64,000 nt of DNA from Lichenostomus cassidix (lineage: Eukaryota; Chordata; Aves; Passeriformes; Meliphagidae). The notes below the pieces were generated by a model that was not told the DNA's origin, ran no database searches, and saw only the letters and a list, made by a program, of their open reading frames with translations. Both the position numbers and the translations under genes were made by a program. Location: positions 4,516,501 through 4,580,500 of the forward strand of contig CM039193.1 of assembly GCA_008360975.2 (NCBI GenBank), read 5' to 3'. Of the stretch, positions 36,171 to 46,500 are shown piece by piece (positions within the stretch are counted from its first letter, which is position 1; each line of letters starts with the position of its first letter).

Positions 36171-38328
36171 ATAGAAGTACAGATGATGTTTGGTATTTCT
36201 TTTATGTTTTAAACCTCCTAGATACCTTTCTTTCTCCTCAGCACGAGGCTTCGTGGACGTGTTTGCTGTAATAGAAACCTTTTTTACTTAACAACAGACA
36301 ACCGAGGCAATTAAAACAGTCAGAAGTGATTAATGTGATTTCACTGGGTGAAAGCTAAAGCAGCTCACAATTAAATAATGGCAACCGTGGTGCTATCTCA
36401 GAGCAACAGATGGGGAATGATTTAAAAACACTATTGGATCAGACACACTTCCCAACAGGGGCAGATTGGTAACAGTGTGTCAGAGCCAGAAATATGCTGC
36501 ACCTTGAAGGGTGCGCTGATGAAATGATTAATTGATGGGAACGTGCAACTTAGTTATGAGTGTGCCATGGCAGCCCTTCAGCTCTGGGGAACAAATGGAC
36601 CTGAGAGTGGATCACAATGGATTGAAGGGCTCTGGGTGCTGTGTTTGGACAGCAGATCAATCTGAGGGACCGTGCTGCAAGCTGGAATTGGGGTGGTGCA
36701 GCTTTGCTCCCAGCACCTAAAGGATGAAGAGCTGGAAGTGGTGCCTTGCAGGGAGTGCAGGGCATGGGGGAAGATGCTGAGTGCAAGATGTGTCACTCCT
36801 CGTCCAGCACTTCTGTACAAATTCATGTTCCTAGCAGTAACACAAAGGGGAAGGAAGGGATTTCTTTCCTCTAGACTCTCTGCAAACAGCCTTTGAGCCA
36901 GTATTGCTGGTTTGGAGGGCGCTGTGATGCTCAGCAGTGCCACAAGTTGCCACAGCTGGGGCACAGATGCTGCAGCCCAGTTTTCCCAAACACTACAGAG
37001 TTGTGCCTGCAGGCGCTCCTCTCTGACCTGCTTGCAGAACTCCTCAGGAGGGCACTCCCTCTCGGCTTTTGGTCAAAACGAGCTCAATTAGTCGAAACAA
37101 TGGAGCTTTGTTGGTTTGGATGTTTGGGGCAGAAGGGCTGGCTGGTGACAGAAGCGGCTGTGTCTGGGCAGAGGTGGGAGGTCTCTGGTTCTACTGTAAC
37201 CACGTATAAATCACGTTTATTTTAAAATCTCTGTAAGGCTTGGCTGTGCAGCATGCACAGGGGCAGGAGCTGATGAGAGGTGCTGGTGGCACTAGAGCTC
37301 AGCCCTGTCCTTGTCGCTATCCCTGCGGAGCCAGAGGGATGTGAAAGGAGAAACCATTGCTTGTTACTGTTTAATCCCTCTGGGAGCCTCTGCCTAAGCA
37401 AACCACCCCCGGCCTCTGCTCACAGCTCACGATTTACAGTCGGCTGCAAGCTTGTGCTGTCAGGGAAATGAGTTACTTTGAGGCTGGGAGAATAAATACC
37501 AAAGCCAGGTTTCCTTCACCAGCTCTCACCCGGAGATTCTTGCAAAGCTGGTCCTCGCTGGAGCTGCTGAAAGGCCCAGAATTAGAACAGATATTAAATA
37601 ATGTAAAAGCTTTCATTGAAATGTATTAGATTTCAAAGGGCAGATATTAAAAGGGCATAATGGGCAGCTATTTCTGAACGGCTCGCCTCTTAAAGAAAGG
37701 AAGAGACTTCGTCTGCAGGAGATAAATGTGAGATGAAATAGCTGGCTCAGATATAGCATCAGAGGTTGCAGAACTCATCCCATTCTTAATCATTCAGTTC
37801 AAGCACCTTCTTGATGTATGATAATCCTATGGAGGCAGTAGATTTCCAGATTTCCAGCAGCTGTCCAATGGAAAATGTTATTGTGCTGATAGAGAATCCT
37901 TCTCTTCTAGACACAGACCAATGGACAGGTCTGGGCTGACCCCTCTGCAGGGAGAGTTGGCTCCATCTCTGTTTCATAGGTCCCTGGTCATCTGCTCCTC
38001 ACCAGAGCAAAAGGCTGTGGCTGTGGTACTGGCCAGGCTGCCTCATCCTCACTTTTAATTCCCCCAGCATTTATGGGTTTTTTATCTGATCCTGAGTCCC
38101 AAGCACCCTTAATTCCAGCTTGAAGTTGACTGGAGCTGAGAGTGCTGAGGCAGCTCCGCAGAGGAGTCCTTGCAGAAGAGCTCTCAGCTCGGGTATGGAG
38201 CTGATTCCCTTACCCATGCAAATCACACACTTGCTCCCCACTCTCCTTGTCCCCAAGCCTCACGTGAAACCCTCTGGTGAAAGCCAGGCAAGAATGCTGC
38301 CCTTCCTGACATGTTGCTATCTTTGCAG

Positions 38329-38394
38329 ATGACCGAGGGCAGGCACTGCCAGGTGCATCTCCTCGATGACAGGAACTTGGAGCTGCTGGTTCAG
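38329..38394 (+). CDS. FRMD4B: FRMD4B coding exon 2 (residues 55-76, start of FERM F1 lobe)
   Basis: A 66-nt exon between acceptor CTTTGCAG and donor TCAG|GTACAG, phase 0 at both ends. It encodes MTEGRHCQVHLLDDRNLELLVQ-type sequence, forming the first beta-strand pair of the ubiquitin-like F1 lobe. The first codon of the exon is itself ATG, so a transcript starting in intron 1 and containing this exon could initiate here and make a protein lacking the 54-residue extension. The ATG context is weak (C at -3, A at +4). Introns on either side are 19.2 kb and 710 bp. The same MTEG.. start occurs in FRMD4A, supporting a shared module boundary at this junction. Confidence 0.95.
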
Positions 38395-39104
38395 GTACAG
38401 ACCTTGCTCTTTTGGGGACTGGCAGCCAGTGCCAGAATCCTCTGCTTGGTTTCTTTTGGGGGCTGAAGTGAGGGTTGAAGAAAAGTTATACCTCTTGCTA
38501 GAAAAGCTCACAGGAGTGGAATAAACCTGCTCAGGCATATGTGCTTCCCCAGACACCTGGATTAGCAGAAGGGTTTCCCTGGGTATTGTGGGCAAAATAC
38601 CTGCCATCAGCTCTGCATTCAGTTTTTGCTTTCACCAAAATTCATGAAGTACATTAAACACACCCCTTGGGGAGGTGGTTTTTGTCATTTAGATGGGAAG
38701 AAAACTCTGTGATTTTGAGGCTGTTTTATTCCCAGAATAGAACTCAAAGCACGAGATCCTCCACTACACAACATTTTCTTAATTGGAAAATCCTTCCTGC
38801 TATAAGTGCAGGAAAGCCTGGGATGCTGACTTGTAGCCCAGAAAGAGGAAAGCAACACTCAGTCTTCTGCCCTTTGGCTTAATGTCATGGATTAAGCACA
38901 GAATTGCCTCTCCATGCTCCACACATCCCACAAAGCTCCACAGAGACACCCTGAGTCTGATAGGTCACTTCTCTATGGAATTGTACAACAGGGTTTCAAG
39001 ATGGTCATGAGAACTTAGATGTCAGTATTTGTAGAGAAAAAAAAATATTTCATATGAAAAGCCTGGACTGAAATGAAAAAAAACTATTTTTATTCTTCCA
39101 ATAG
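38395..39104 (+). other. FRMD4B: FRMD4B intron 2 (710 bp)
   Basis: GTACAG to CCAATAG. There is no internal gene or recognised repeat; an A-rich and T-rich stretch precedes the acceptor. Confidence 0.9.
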
Positions 39105-39199
39105 CCCAAACTTTTGTCTCGGGAGTTACTGGACCTGGTGGCCTCACACTTCAACCTGAAAGAAAAGGAGTATTTTGGGATAACATTTATTGATGATAC
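39105..39199 (+). CDS. FRMD4B: FRMD4B coding exon 3 (residues 77-108, F1 lobe helix)
   Basis: A 95-nt exon from acceptor CCAATAG to donor ATAC|GTGAGT, entering in phase 0 and leaving two bases of a Thr codon (108). It encodes the F1-lobe helix and following strand: PKLLSRELLDLVASHF, then NLKEKEYFGITFIDD. This is close to identical to mammalian FRMD4B as I recall it. The last 20 exon bases together with the GTGAGT donor hexamer are repeated immediately downstream (39206-39231), giving a second, equally strong-looking donor 26 nt further on; see the repeat entry. The upstream donor keeps the frame with exon 4 and is the productive one. Confidence 0.95.
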
Positions 39200-39231
39200 G
39201 TGAGTATAACATTTTTTGATGATATGTGAGT
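39180..39231 (+). repeat. 26-bp tandem duplication spanning the exon 3 splice donor
   Basis: Unit 1 (39180-39205) holds the last 20 bases of exon 3 plus GTGAGT; unit 2 (39206-39231) repeats it with 2 mismatches in 26 (ATTTATT to ATTTTTT, GATAC to GATAT). Both units carry the complete GATGATAY|GTGAGT donor. Splicing at the second donor (39227) would add 26 nt and read ACG TGA straight after Asp107, giving a stop at codon 109. Confidence 0.93.
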
Positions 39232-40106
39232 GTGTTTATTTGTTATTAAAAAGCTGTGTGACTATTGCAATGTGAAACCTTATCTCTCACACTGTGGCAG
39301 CTTGGCATGATGGAAAAATGACTTTTTCAAAGAAGAAAGATTTTTCTACCTTGTGCTTGTGCTCCTTGGCTAAGGAAAAGAGAAGGCACAAAATAGAAAA
39401 TATCTGGAAGGTATCTTCTGGGCACAAACCAGAGAATCCTTGTAAAATAATTTCCTGATGCTTTCACATTTTATTTTTGTCTCACAAGTGAAAAAACTGA
39501 TTCAATGATAATTTCCCATGTGAACACTCTCAGCTTTCCTCCTCTGCACTTTTAGTAACAACAAAAAGATTTTGCATTTATTTCCAAACTGAATTGCTCC
39601 TCTTGCTCTGCACCTGCATCTCAAATGTATTATTGAGTCTTTTAACCCCAAATTTCCCAAGCAGAGTGAGCTGTGAGGTTAGTCCTGCCCAGAAACAACT
39701 TTCCTCTTGCTGAGCCTGTTTGCACTTGGCTTCTTTTTCCCCCACAAGAGCTGCCATGAAATTCTCCTGGATGTTTTTGGTCACTAGCACTGAGACACCG
39801 TGAGGTTCAAAGTGCTGCCCAGGGGATTATCTAAAAGCTGTTGGCTTCCCCAGAAACTGCAGTGGGATTGCAGAGCTGAGGGCACAGGAGGGAGGCTGTG
39901 GCCTCTGGAGGGCACCCATGGCTCAGCCTTGCAGGGTGAAGAGTTTGGAAAAAAAAAGGAAATCATTGGAGGAGATGTTTGCCTGCCTTGGAGCTGAGTG
40001 CTGAACTTTCTAAAGCAACACTTGGAGTAAAAACGGGCAGTGAAAATAACCAATTTCTGCATTTTCCATCCCGGTTTTTAACCTCCTCCCCAACCTGTTT
40101 GCACAG
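39200..40106 (+). other. FRMD4B: FRMD4B intron 3 (907 bp)
   Basis: GTGAGT to GCACAG. Its first 32 bases include the second copy of the exon 3 donor duplication. Nothing else was recognised. Confidence 0.9.
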
Positions 40107-40199
40107 AGGTCAGAGTGTGTGGCTGCAGCTGGATCACCGTGTCCTGGACCATGACTTGCCCAAGAAACCAGGGCCAGCAACTTTGTACTTTGCTGTTCG
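40107..40199 (+). CDS. FRMD4B: FRMD4B coding exon 4 (residues 108-139, end of F1 lobe)
   Basis: A 93-nt exon from acceptor TTTGCACAG to donor TTCG|GTGAGT. Its first base completes Thr108 (AC+A) and its last two bases begin Arg139 (CG+G in exon 5). It encodes GQSVWLQLDHRVLDHDLPKK, then PGPATLYFAV, the last strands of the F1 lobe. The DLPKKPGP motif distinguishes FRMD4B from FRMD4A. The phase bookkeeping with exons 3 and 5 is exact, which confirms both splice sites. Intron 3 upstream is 907 bp. Confidence 0.95.
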
Positions 40200-43100
40200 G
40201 TGAGTAATTGTTTCCACCCAGCAAACAGTGCCACTCGGGTTTATTCATCACCAGGGGGTTTTGTTTAAAAGGACTGATTGCAGATTTGATAAAGGAAATA
40301 AATGCCAAAGCAATGGGTTATTTTTAGAGGGAGATTAGGCTCTGGCTAAGTGCTGCTCTCTTTTGTATTTATGAAATGAAGTAGGTTGGAACCTGCTACT
40401 TTTTAAACTGTTACTAGGACATTATTCCTGGGGTGGGTTGGGTTTTTGGGTGGGTTTTTTCTTTGTTTGTTTGGTTTGGTTTTGGTGGGGTTTTTTTGGT
40501 TTTTTGGTTTTTTTTTAAACCTCATATTTTAGATACCTTCTTTGCCTGACTTGTCTTTAAGTGTGCTAAATTGCAATACAGTTTATTTAAACAATCATAC
40601 TTACTTTTTTCCTTCTGTTTACTTAAGGGTTGTCTGTACATTAAAGGGATTGCCGATGGCTCTTTTGCTCACAGCTTAACAAGTCCCCAGGAAAGAGCAA
40701 AACCCCTGGCAAAATGATGATTTTGGCCAGTGTAATTGCATTACTTTAGGGCTGTTGCTGGCAAAGCTCTGCTGGTTAAGGGCCTGAAAAAAACCATATC
40801 CTATGAAACAGAGCTGTGCTGGCAGAAAAGACCAAGCATCATATTCTTAATATTGTTGGAGTTTTTGTTTTCCTTGCAGTCCATGAAGGAAAATGAGAGC
40901 AGACTGACCTCATTTGCTTTTCAGATCTGGGTAAATTTATGCCTTGTGTGCTTAATTATCTGAAGCACTTCCAAGGCAGAGCCTGTTGTGTAGCTGGGTC
41001 AGTTGGCACTGCTGCCTCCCCATGCTCCCTCTTGGTCATCAAGGGAATGGGACAAACAAGTGGCACTTTGTTCTGCCTGAATACGTGCTGATGTGGGATG
41101 GTGGTCAGAGCTCCTCTTCCACACTTGGGACAGAAAGAAAAGAAAAATCCATTTATAAAGGGATGATGGGCTCTTCACTCCATTTACAATGTTTGATCAG
41201 ATCTGAGGCTAAAGCCTGTGACTGCCCAAGAAAGCTGTGAAGGCAATCCTCTCACTTGAGCATTCTTTTGGTTGGAATTTATGCTGTTTGCTCATGGTGT
41301 TCATTTTGGCTCTCTCTGTTGCAAGATGGTCCTGGACAAGACAGGGTGTGCAGAGACTTGGGCAAGAGTTAATGTGTGAGGAGTGGGCTTGGAAAAATCA
41401 ACTTCTATGAGGGAATTTTTAAGTCTGAGTGCTCTGGGGTGATGAGATCCAAAACAGGTAACCAAGGAGGGTGGGCAGTGAGATGCAGAGCAGGAGGATA
41501 ATAATAGTATTACCAAAATAATTAGCACTACAGAAACTGTCTGATCCATAGAAAATAGGTATTCCAGCAGAAAAGCCACTTCCAGACCTGCAGTTTCTCG
41601 TTGCATTAATGGAAATGGATGAATCCTCTGATTCCTGGTTTTTCTTCATCGCTTCTCATCCCTGAGCTTTTGCTGTTCAATAAGGAAACATGTGATAATC
41701 CTTTGAGATTTTAATTATTGCCAGCTGGCATAAACTCAGTCCAGTCACAGAGGTTTTTTGGATGGTACACTCAGCTGAAGGGCTCTGTAATGCAGATTGA
41801 GGACTTACAGAAGTGTCATTCCAGTTTCAAGAATGCTGACAGCATCGGAAATAGAAGCAGAATGTGCACTTTATGGTGTTTCCAAATATGCCTGTCATCC
41901 CCTGAACATCCTTATCTCTGTGGCCAGTGCTTCCCAGCTGGCTGATAAGAGGGTACAGCTTGTACCATGGAGAAAATAGAGCCCAGGACACAGCTGGGGT
42001 TAGGGGCAGAGCCCTTCTGTGCCCTCATCCTAAATCCATAGACCCTACAGCTTCCTGCTTTGTACCAGCAGTGACTGGGAGCTGCCTCTCCAGAACCAGA
42101 ACCTTCCTGCTTCTGAGGGTGAGCCAGCCACACCTGAGCCTGGCTGAAAGAACCTGCAAGTGCAAAAGAGGTCCTTAGTTGAGGAAAATCACGTTTTGGT
42201 GCAATGGAGGCTTTAGCAGGCTGAGGAAGGTCCACTCTGTGAAGGGCTGGTGTGGCAGCAGGTTAGGAAAGGATGAAGAGTGTGGGTCCTGCCCTCTGCT
42301 CTGCACTTCTGAAGAGAAACACTCCAAGGTGTTTAAAGTAAAGTTTAGCAAAGCTCTTGGGGAAAAAAAATGTATCAGATGAGATCAAGAGAGGGTGAAA
42401 ATACCTGTGGCTCGTAGAGTTCATGGGGGAAGGTGAGTCATGGAAATGTATAACAGCTTTTCAAATGTCTGGGGCAGGCTGCTGGGCTGCCCCTTGGACA
42501 GGCTGCATGCCTGTGAAATGGGGAAATTATCTGCAGAGGCGTTCTGGAGAGTGCTTTAAAATTAATTTGATGGCACATGCTGCAGGAATGTGAAATATTA
42601 AAGCAATTACTGTTTAATGTCTCACTTTTCTGAAGTCGCAGCATAAACACTGCAAACCTTCCTGACACGTGTGGCAGGTCCCAGCTTTCCTGCTCCCTAC
42701 CACGTGCTGTCCCTGTGCTGCTGCTGGGGATGTGTTCCAATCTTGCAAATCATCTGTGCCGAGATGAGCATCAGTGCAGTCATCAGGGGATGGAGTTGGA
42801 GGCTGTGAGGAGCCCTAAGAGCACCCTGGGGCTATGGGAGGGATTGGTCTGGTTCTGATTCTCCTTTGTTGGTCATCCAACCTTTCTGCTGTCAAGGACA
42901 AGGCGTTGGGATGCCCTGGGGTGATCTGCACTGCTGAGGCACTGGTGGTGGTGATCCAAGGCTTTGTTTGTCAAAAAAATGTATCTTCTGCCTATATTTG
43001 GCGGGAGCATCTGGATCTGGAGCAAAGTTAATGGCTCTGATGAACATTTCTGCTCTCCTCCTGGAAGGAAGGTGGTCCTGCAGGGCTGCCAGCAGCCCCT

Positions 43101-43476
43101 CTCCTCCAGCAGAGTGTTGGACTGGCTTCCCCACCCGCCACACCTTTGGAGTTGCCTTTTCCACTGCCGTGACTTTGTCTGCAGAGGAGGGATGGGTTTT
43201 GCTCCTTTAGTGTCAACAGCATTTTCATCTCATTTGAAAAGCCATCAGATATCCAGGATCTGTGGAATCAGGAGTCCCTGTTCCCTATGTGCTCTCAGCC
43301 TGTGATTTCTGCTTGTTCCCTCCTAATAGGCAGGAAATTAAGTGCAGTAGCTCATAGTTCCTCTGTGCTTTTTTACTGCTGGAGAACAAAACACTGAGGA
43401 AATAAAATTACTTGGGAGGAAGATGAAACCTATTCAAGAGAGTAACTCATTTTTTTGTTCTTTTTTAAATTTTCAG
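40200..43476 (+). other. FRMD4B: FRMD4B intron 4 (3.3 kb)
   Basis: GTGAGT to TTTTCAG. It holds the T/G-rich tract at 40430-40517; no other element was recognised. Confidence 0.9.
40430..40517 (+). repeat. T/G-rich low-complexity tract in intron 4
   Basis: Built from GGGTTTTT, TTTGTTTGG and GGTTTTTTGG units over about 88 bp, 230 bp after the exon 4 donor. U/G-rich intronic RNA of this kind can bind splicing regulators; no specific factor can be named from sequence. Confidence 0.8.
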
Positions 43477-43561
43477 GTTCTACATTGAAAGCATTTCCTT
43501 TCTCAAGGACAAAACTACAGTAGAGCTGTTTTTTCTGAATGCCAAGTCCTGTGTACATCAG
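43477..43561 (+). CDS. FRMD4B: FRMD4B coding exon 5 (residues 139-167, F1/F2 junction)
   Basis: An 85-nt exon after a strong polypyrimidine tract and TTTTCAG acceptor, with donor ATCAG|GTAAGA. The first base completes Arg139; the exon then encodes FYIESISFLKDKTTVELFFL and NAKSCVHQ. This covers the linker from F1 into the first helix of the F2 (acyl-CoA-binding-like) lobe. The final codon is CAG (Gln), where I recall Lys in mammalian FRMD4B; this is a conservative difference at the junction. It exits in phase 0. It is flanked by introns of 3.3 kb and 10.2 kb. Confidence 0.95.
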
Positions 43562-46500
43562 GTAAGACTCAGAGCTGCTTTTGCATTTCTGTTCTATTGC
43601 TCCTCTGCCACATATGGAGTCCTGCAAACTTGGTAGGAGCTGTGTCTGATTTCTAGAACTAATGGAAGTATTAAGATCTCAGCATGGTGACTCTCCTTCC
43701 CTTGAATGCTGATGCTTCATGCAAATGGATAAGGCTGATGGTTTCCTAGTCCTGCTTTCACAGCCCTGCTGTGTGCTCAGTGCTCTGCAATGAGTCTCAA
43801 ATACTCCAAAGCTTTTAAGTTATTTGAGATCTGGGTTGTAACTTCCCAGCTAGGCTCTGCTCAGTGGCACATCCTCCTACACCCTGAATAGCAGCCCAAA
43901 GTGTGGCTTCCACATTCCTGCAAGCCAAACTGCCAGGAGCAGGGGCTCTGTGTTGTGTCCAGTTTCTGTGGGCAGCTCGGGGATGAGGATGAGGAGCATC
44001 ACTTCCTCCTGAGAGAAGGATCTCTGGGCAGCACCAGGTGATTCAGCAGGCAGGGAAAGCTGGGGATCCCTGGCTCTGCCTGCAGCCTTCTCTGCTGGCA
44101 GTTTCACAGCTCAGAACAGCCCTGTGGCTCCTAGCAGGAGCCAGCTCATCTACTCTCAAGTAGCTTTTAACCTTCCAATTACCTCCTGTGAAAATATTCT
44201 GTCCTACGTGACAAACTTAGGGTCAGTCTCTCGGTTTCAAGTAGCTGTGAAGGGCATGTGGGGCCAATGCTCATCTTTAAGCCCTTGGGATGTGGGCAGG
44301 AGGATGCACAGAGACACCTCATGTGTTCCCACAGCCTGCTCTGTCCCATGGTGCTGCTGGCTCCATTGTGGGGCAGGGAAGGAGCCCTGGGATGAGCAGT
44401 GTCAGATCAGAATAGGAGCAGATCCCCAGCTCCACTAGGCTGATGGTCACTGATGACAGCCAGGAATGTTCCCTGGCATTTCTCAGTCGTTAATCCAGCT
44501 CCAAGAGGCTAGACCTGCCTCATCGTGGCTTTTCTTCTTTCTTTTGTTTTTTTCTTTCCTTTCCTTGCTGCATTCATGGAGTGAGGAAACCCCAGTGTGT
44601 CAAAAATCAGGAATCCACACCCAGCCCACGTGCTCAGGAGAGCTCCCAGTGCCCAGGCAGTGCCAGAGGATGCCCTGCCAGGGCAATATCCTAAGCTGGA
44701 TCTCTGCAGGAAGCCTCTGCTCTGTGTGGGCCAGGAATGTGGTTTGGGACACCTGCTGCAATACCTGGGGTGTGCTAAGACCTGTGTGGATAAGATTGCT
44801 TAAAAGTCAGTCATGTTTGGTTGTTTTTTTTTGCTTTCACAAAGGTGTTTCCAAAGTTTTCACTGCAGCTTTTCCCCATAGGGGAAACCCAAATCCAGGG
44901 TGGTGCAAATGCCTGATGCTTGAGTGCTCTTGTGACATTCCTGAGCACTGGCATGTGTTGACAGCCCAGCAGTGTGTGGCTACCTGTGCTTCCATGGCCT
45001 CTGTGCTTCAGTGATGTTCTCCTGAGCAGAGGGGAGAGGGAGATGTTGCCCTGCATGTGACACAGGCATGTCAGTGCTCCTGCTGGCACATGGGACACAC
45101 CAGGGCAGCCAGACAAAGGCTTGGGCGAGCACAGCACAATGGCAAAGCTCTGTGCCAGTCTTTCCTGTGGAGGGGATTTATTCTTGGCTGACAAGGTTCA
45201 GAGGCTGCATCAGAAATGTATTTACAGTATTCTTTGAGAGATCTGCATGTGAACTGCTGTGAGTGGCTGTATCTAATCTAAGAGAACTGAATACCCCCAG
45301 TGAAATCTAGGACCTCTGGGGTCAGGCTGGAGCTGCTGAGCAATGTGTGCCATCTTGCCTCAGATGAATAAAAATATAGAGTAAATAATACACCATATTA
45401 ACTATATTCTTAGTTATATAATACATTACAAAATAGGATTATGAGTAATAAATAATGAAATAAAAGCCTGCATGACAGCTCTGAAAAGGGCGAAGGCTGG
45501 CTTAGTGCTCTGCTGTGCACAGCCACGATTCTCTTCCTCACCTTTCAACCCCACATTCCTTCTTGCAAATCTCTCTGCTCCTTTCTGCAAATCAGGTAGT
45601 GCTTTACCCTGCCAGGACTTGGAGGAATCTGGGGCTTGTGCATTTTGCAATCTGTAGACATTTTGGCAAGGAAGGGACGAGATAGACAATAAAATCTCAG
45701 CTGCCAAAAATGTCTTTCTTTCTCCTCCCCACCCACTCCCCACCTCCATGCTCTTCTGTACAGTCAAAGCTCCCCTGTGCCTCTGGGACCTTTGCTGGCA
45801 AGTGCCAGGTTTGTGCATCCTGTGACCTGTGCTCTTCTCTGTGCCCTCTCCTTTGCATGTGGGCAGCTGGGGGAGACCCTTTGCCCAAGGCACAAGAGGG
45901 TTGAGACCTCACTTTGACTTTTGTGAAGTCTCCTTTGCATGTGAACAGAACCCAACATTTGCTGCTGCACTTGCAGAGTGCCCAGTGCCCCCTCACTGCA
46001 CAAACCTGGGCCTCCAGCCAGCAGCAAATGCTGCCAGGGCTCTAACCCTGCCCTCCTTTCATGTCAAGCTGCCCATTTTTCCCCTGGTCTGATGCTGCAG
46101 ACCTCTCAGCCCTGTGTGGTCCCTCCAGCTGCCTGGCTCCTGCTCTCCAGCATCCGTGCTCTTGGAGTTGGAGCTTGGAGAAGTCACATCCTTTGCCAGG
46201 AACAGCTTGGACCACCGAGCAGGAGGTGGGAGCTGGTGATAATTATATATCCAGCTCTCTGGAAGTGCCTCCCAGTGACTTGGTTAAAAACTCGTTTATC
46301 CACATGTATTTTGGGAGAATGCAAAGGCTGGAAGTGCTTTGTGTACGTCTGGGCTCTCGTTTCCTTACCTGCCTCTCTTTTCCAAGGCTTTGAGCATCAC
46401 TGCCTGAAAACCTTCAGCAGTGACAACGTCAGTTTAAACACTTTCTCTCCTGTCATTGACTTCGAGAAGCTGGGTTAAGATTTATAGCTCTCTGAGATCT

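Larger units (their letters stand above)
19140..38328 (+). other. FRMD4B: FRMD4B intron 1 (19.2 kb)
   Basis: It runs from donor GTAAAA to acceptor CTTTGCAG. The first 190 bp remain CpG-rich. It contains a 22-bp tandem repeat, a palindrome and a MIR-like remnant, and otherwise no supported exon. Because exon 2 starts with ATG, this intron is where an alternative promoter for a short isoform would lie; none is visible as a TATA box or CpG island near exon 2. Confidence 0.85.

Noticed and set aside
45361..45467. A+T-rich block that might be an origin, scaffold-attachment site or 3'UTR end
   Set aside because: Composition alone is the only support; no associated gene end or conserved motif was seen.
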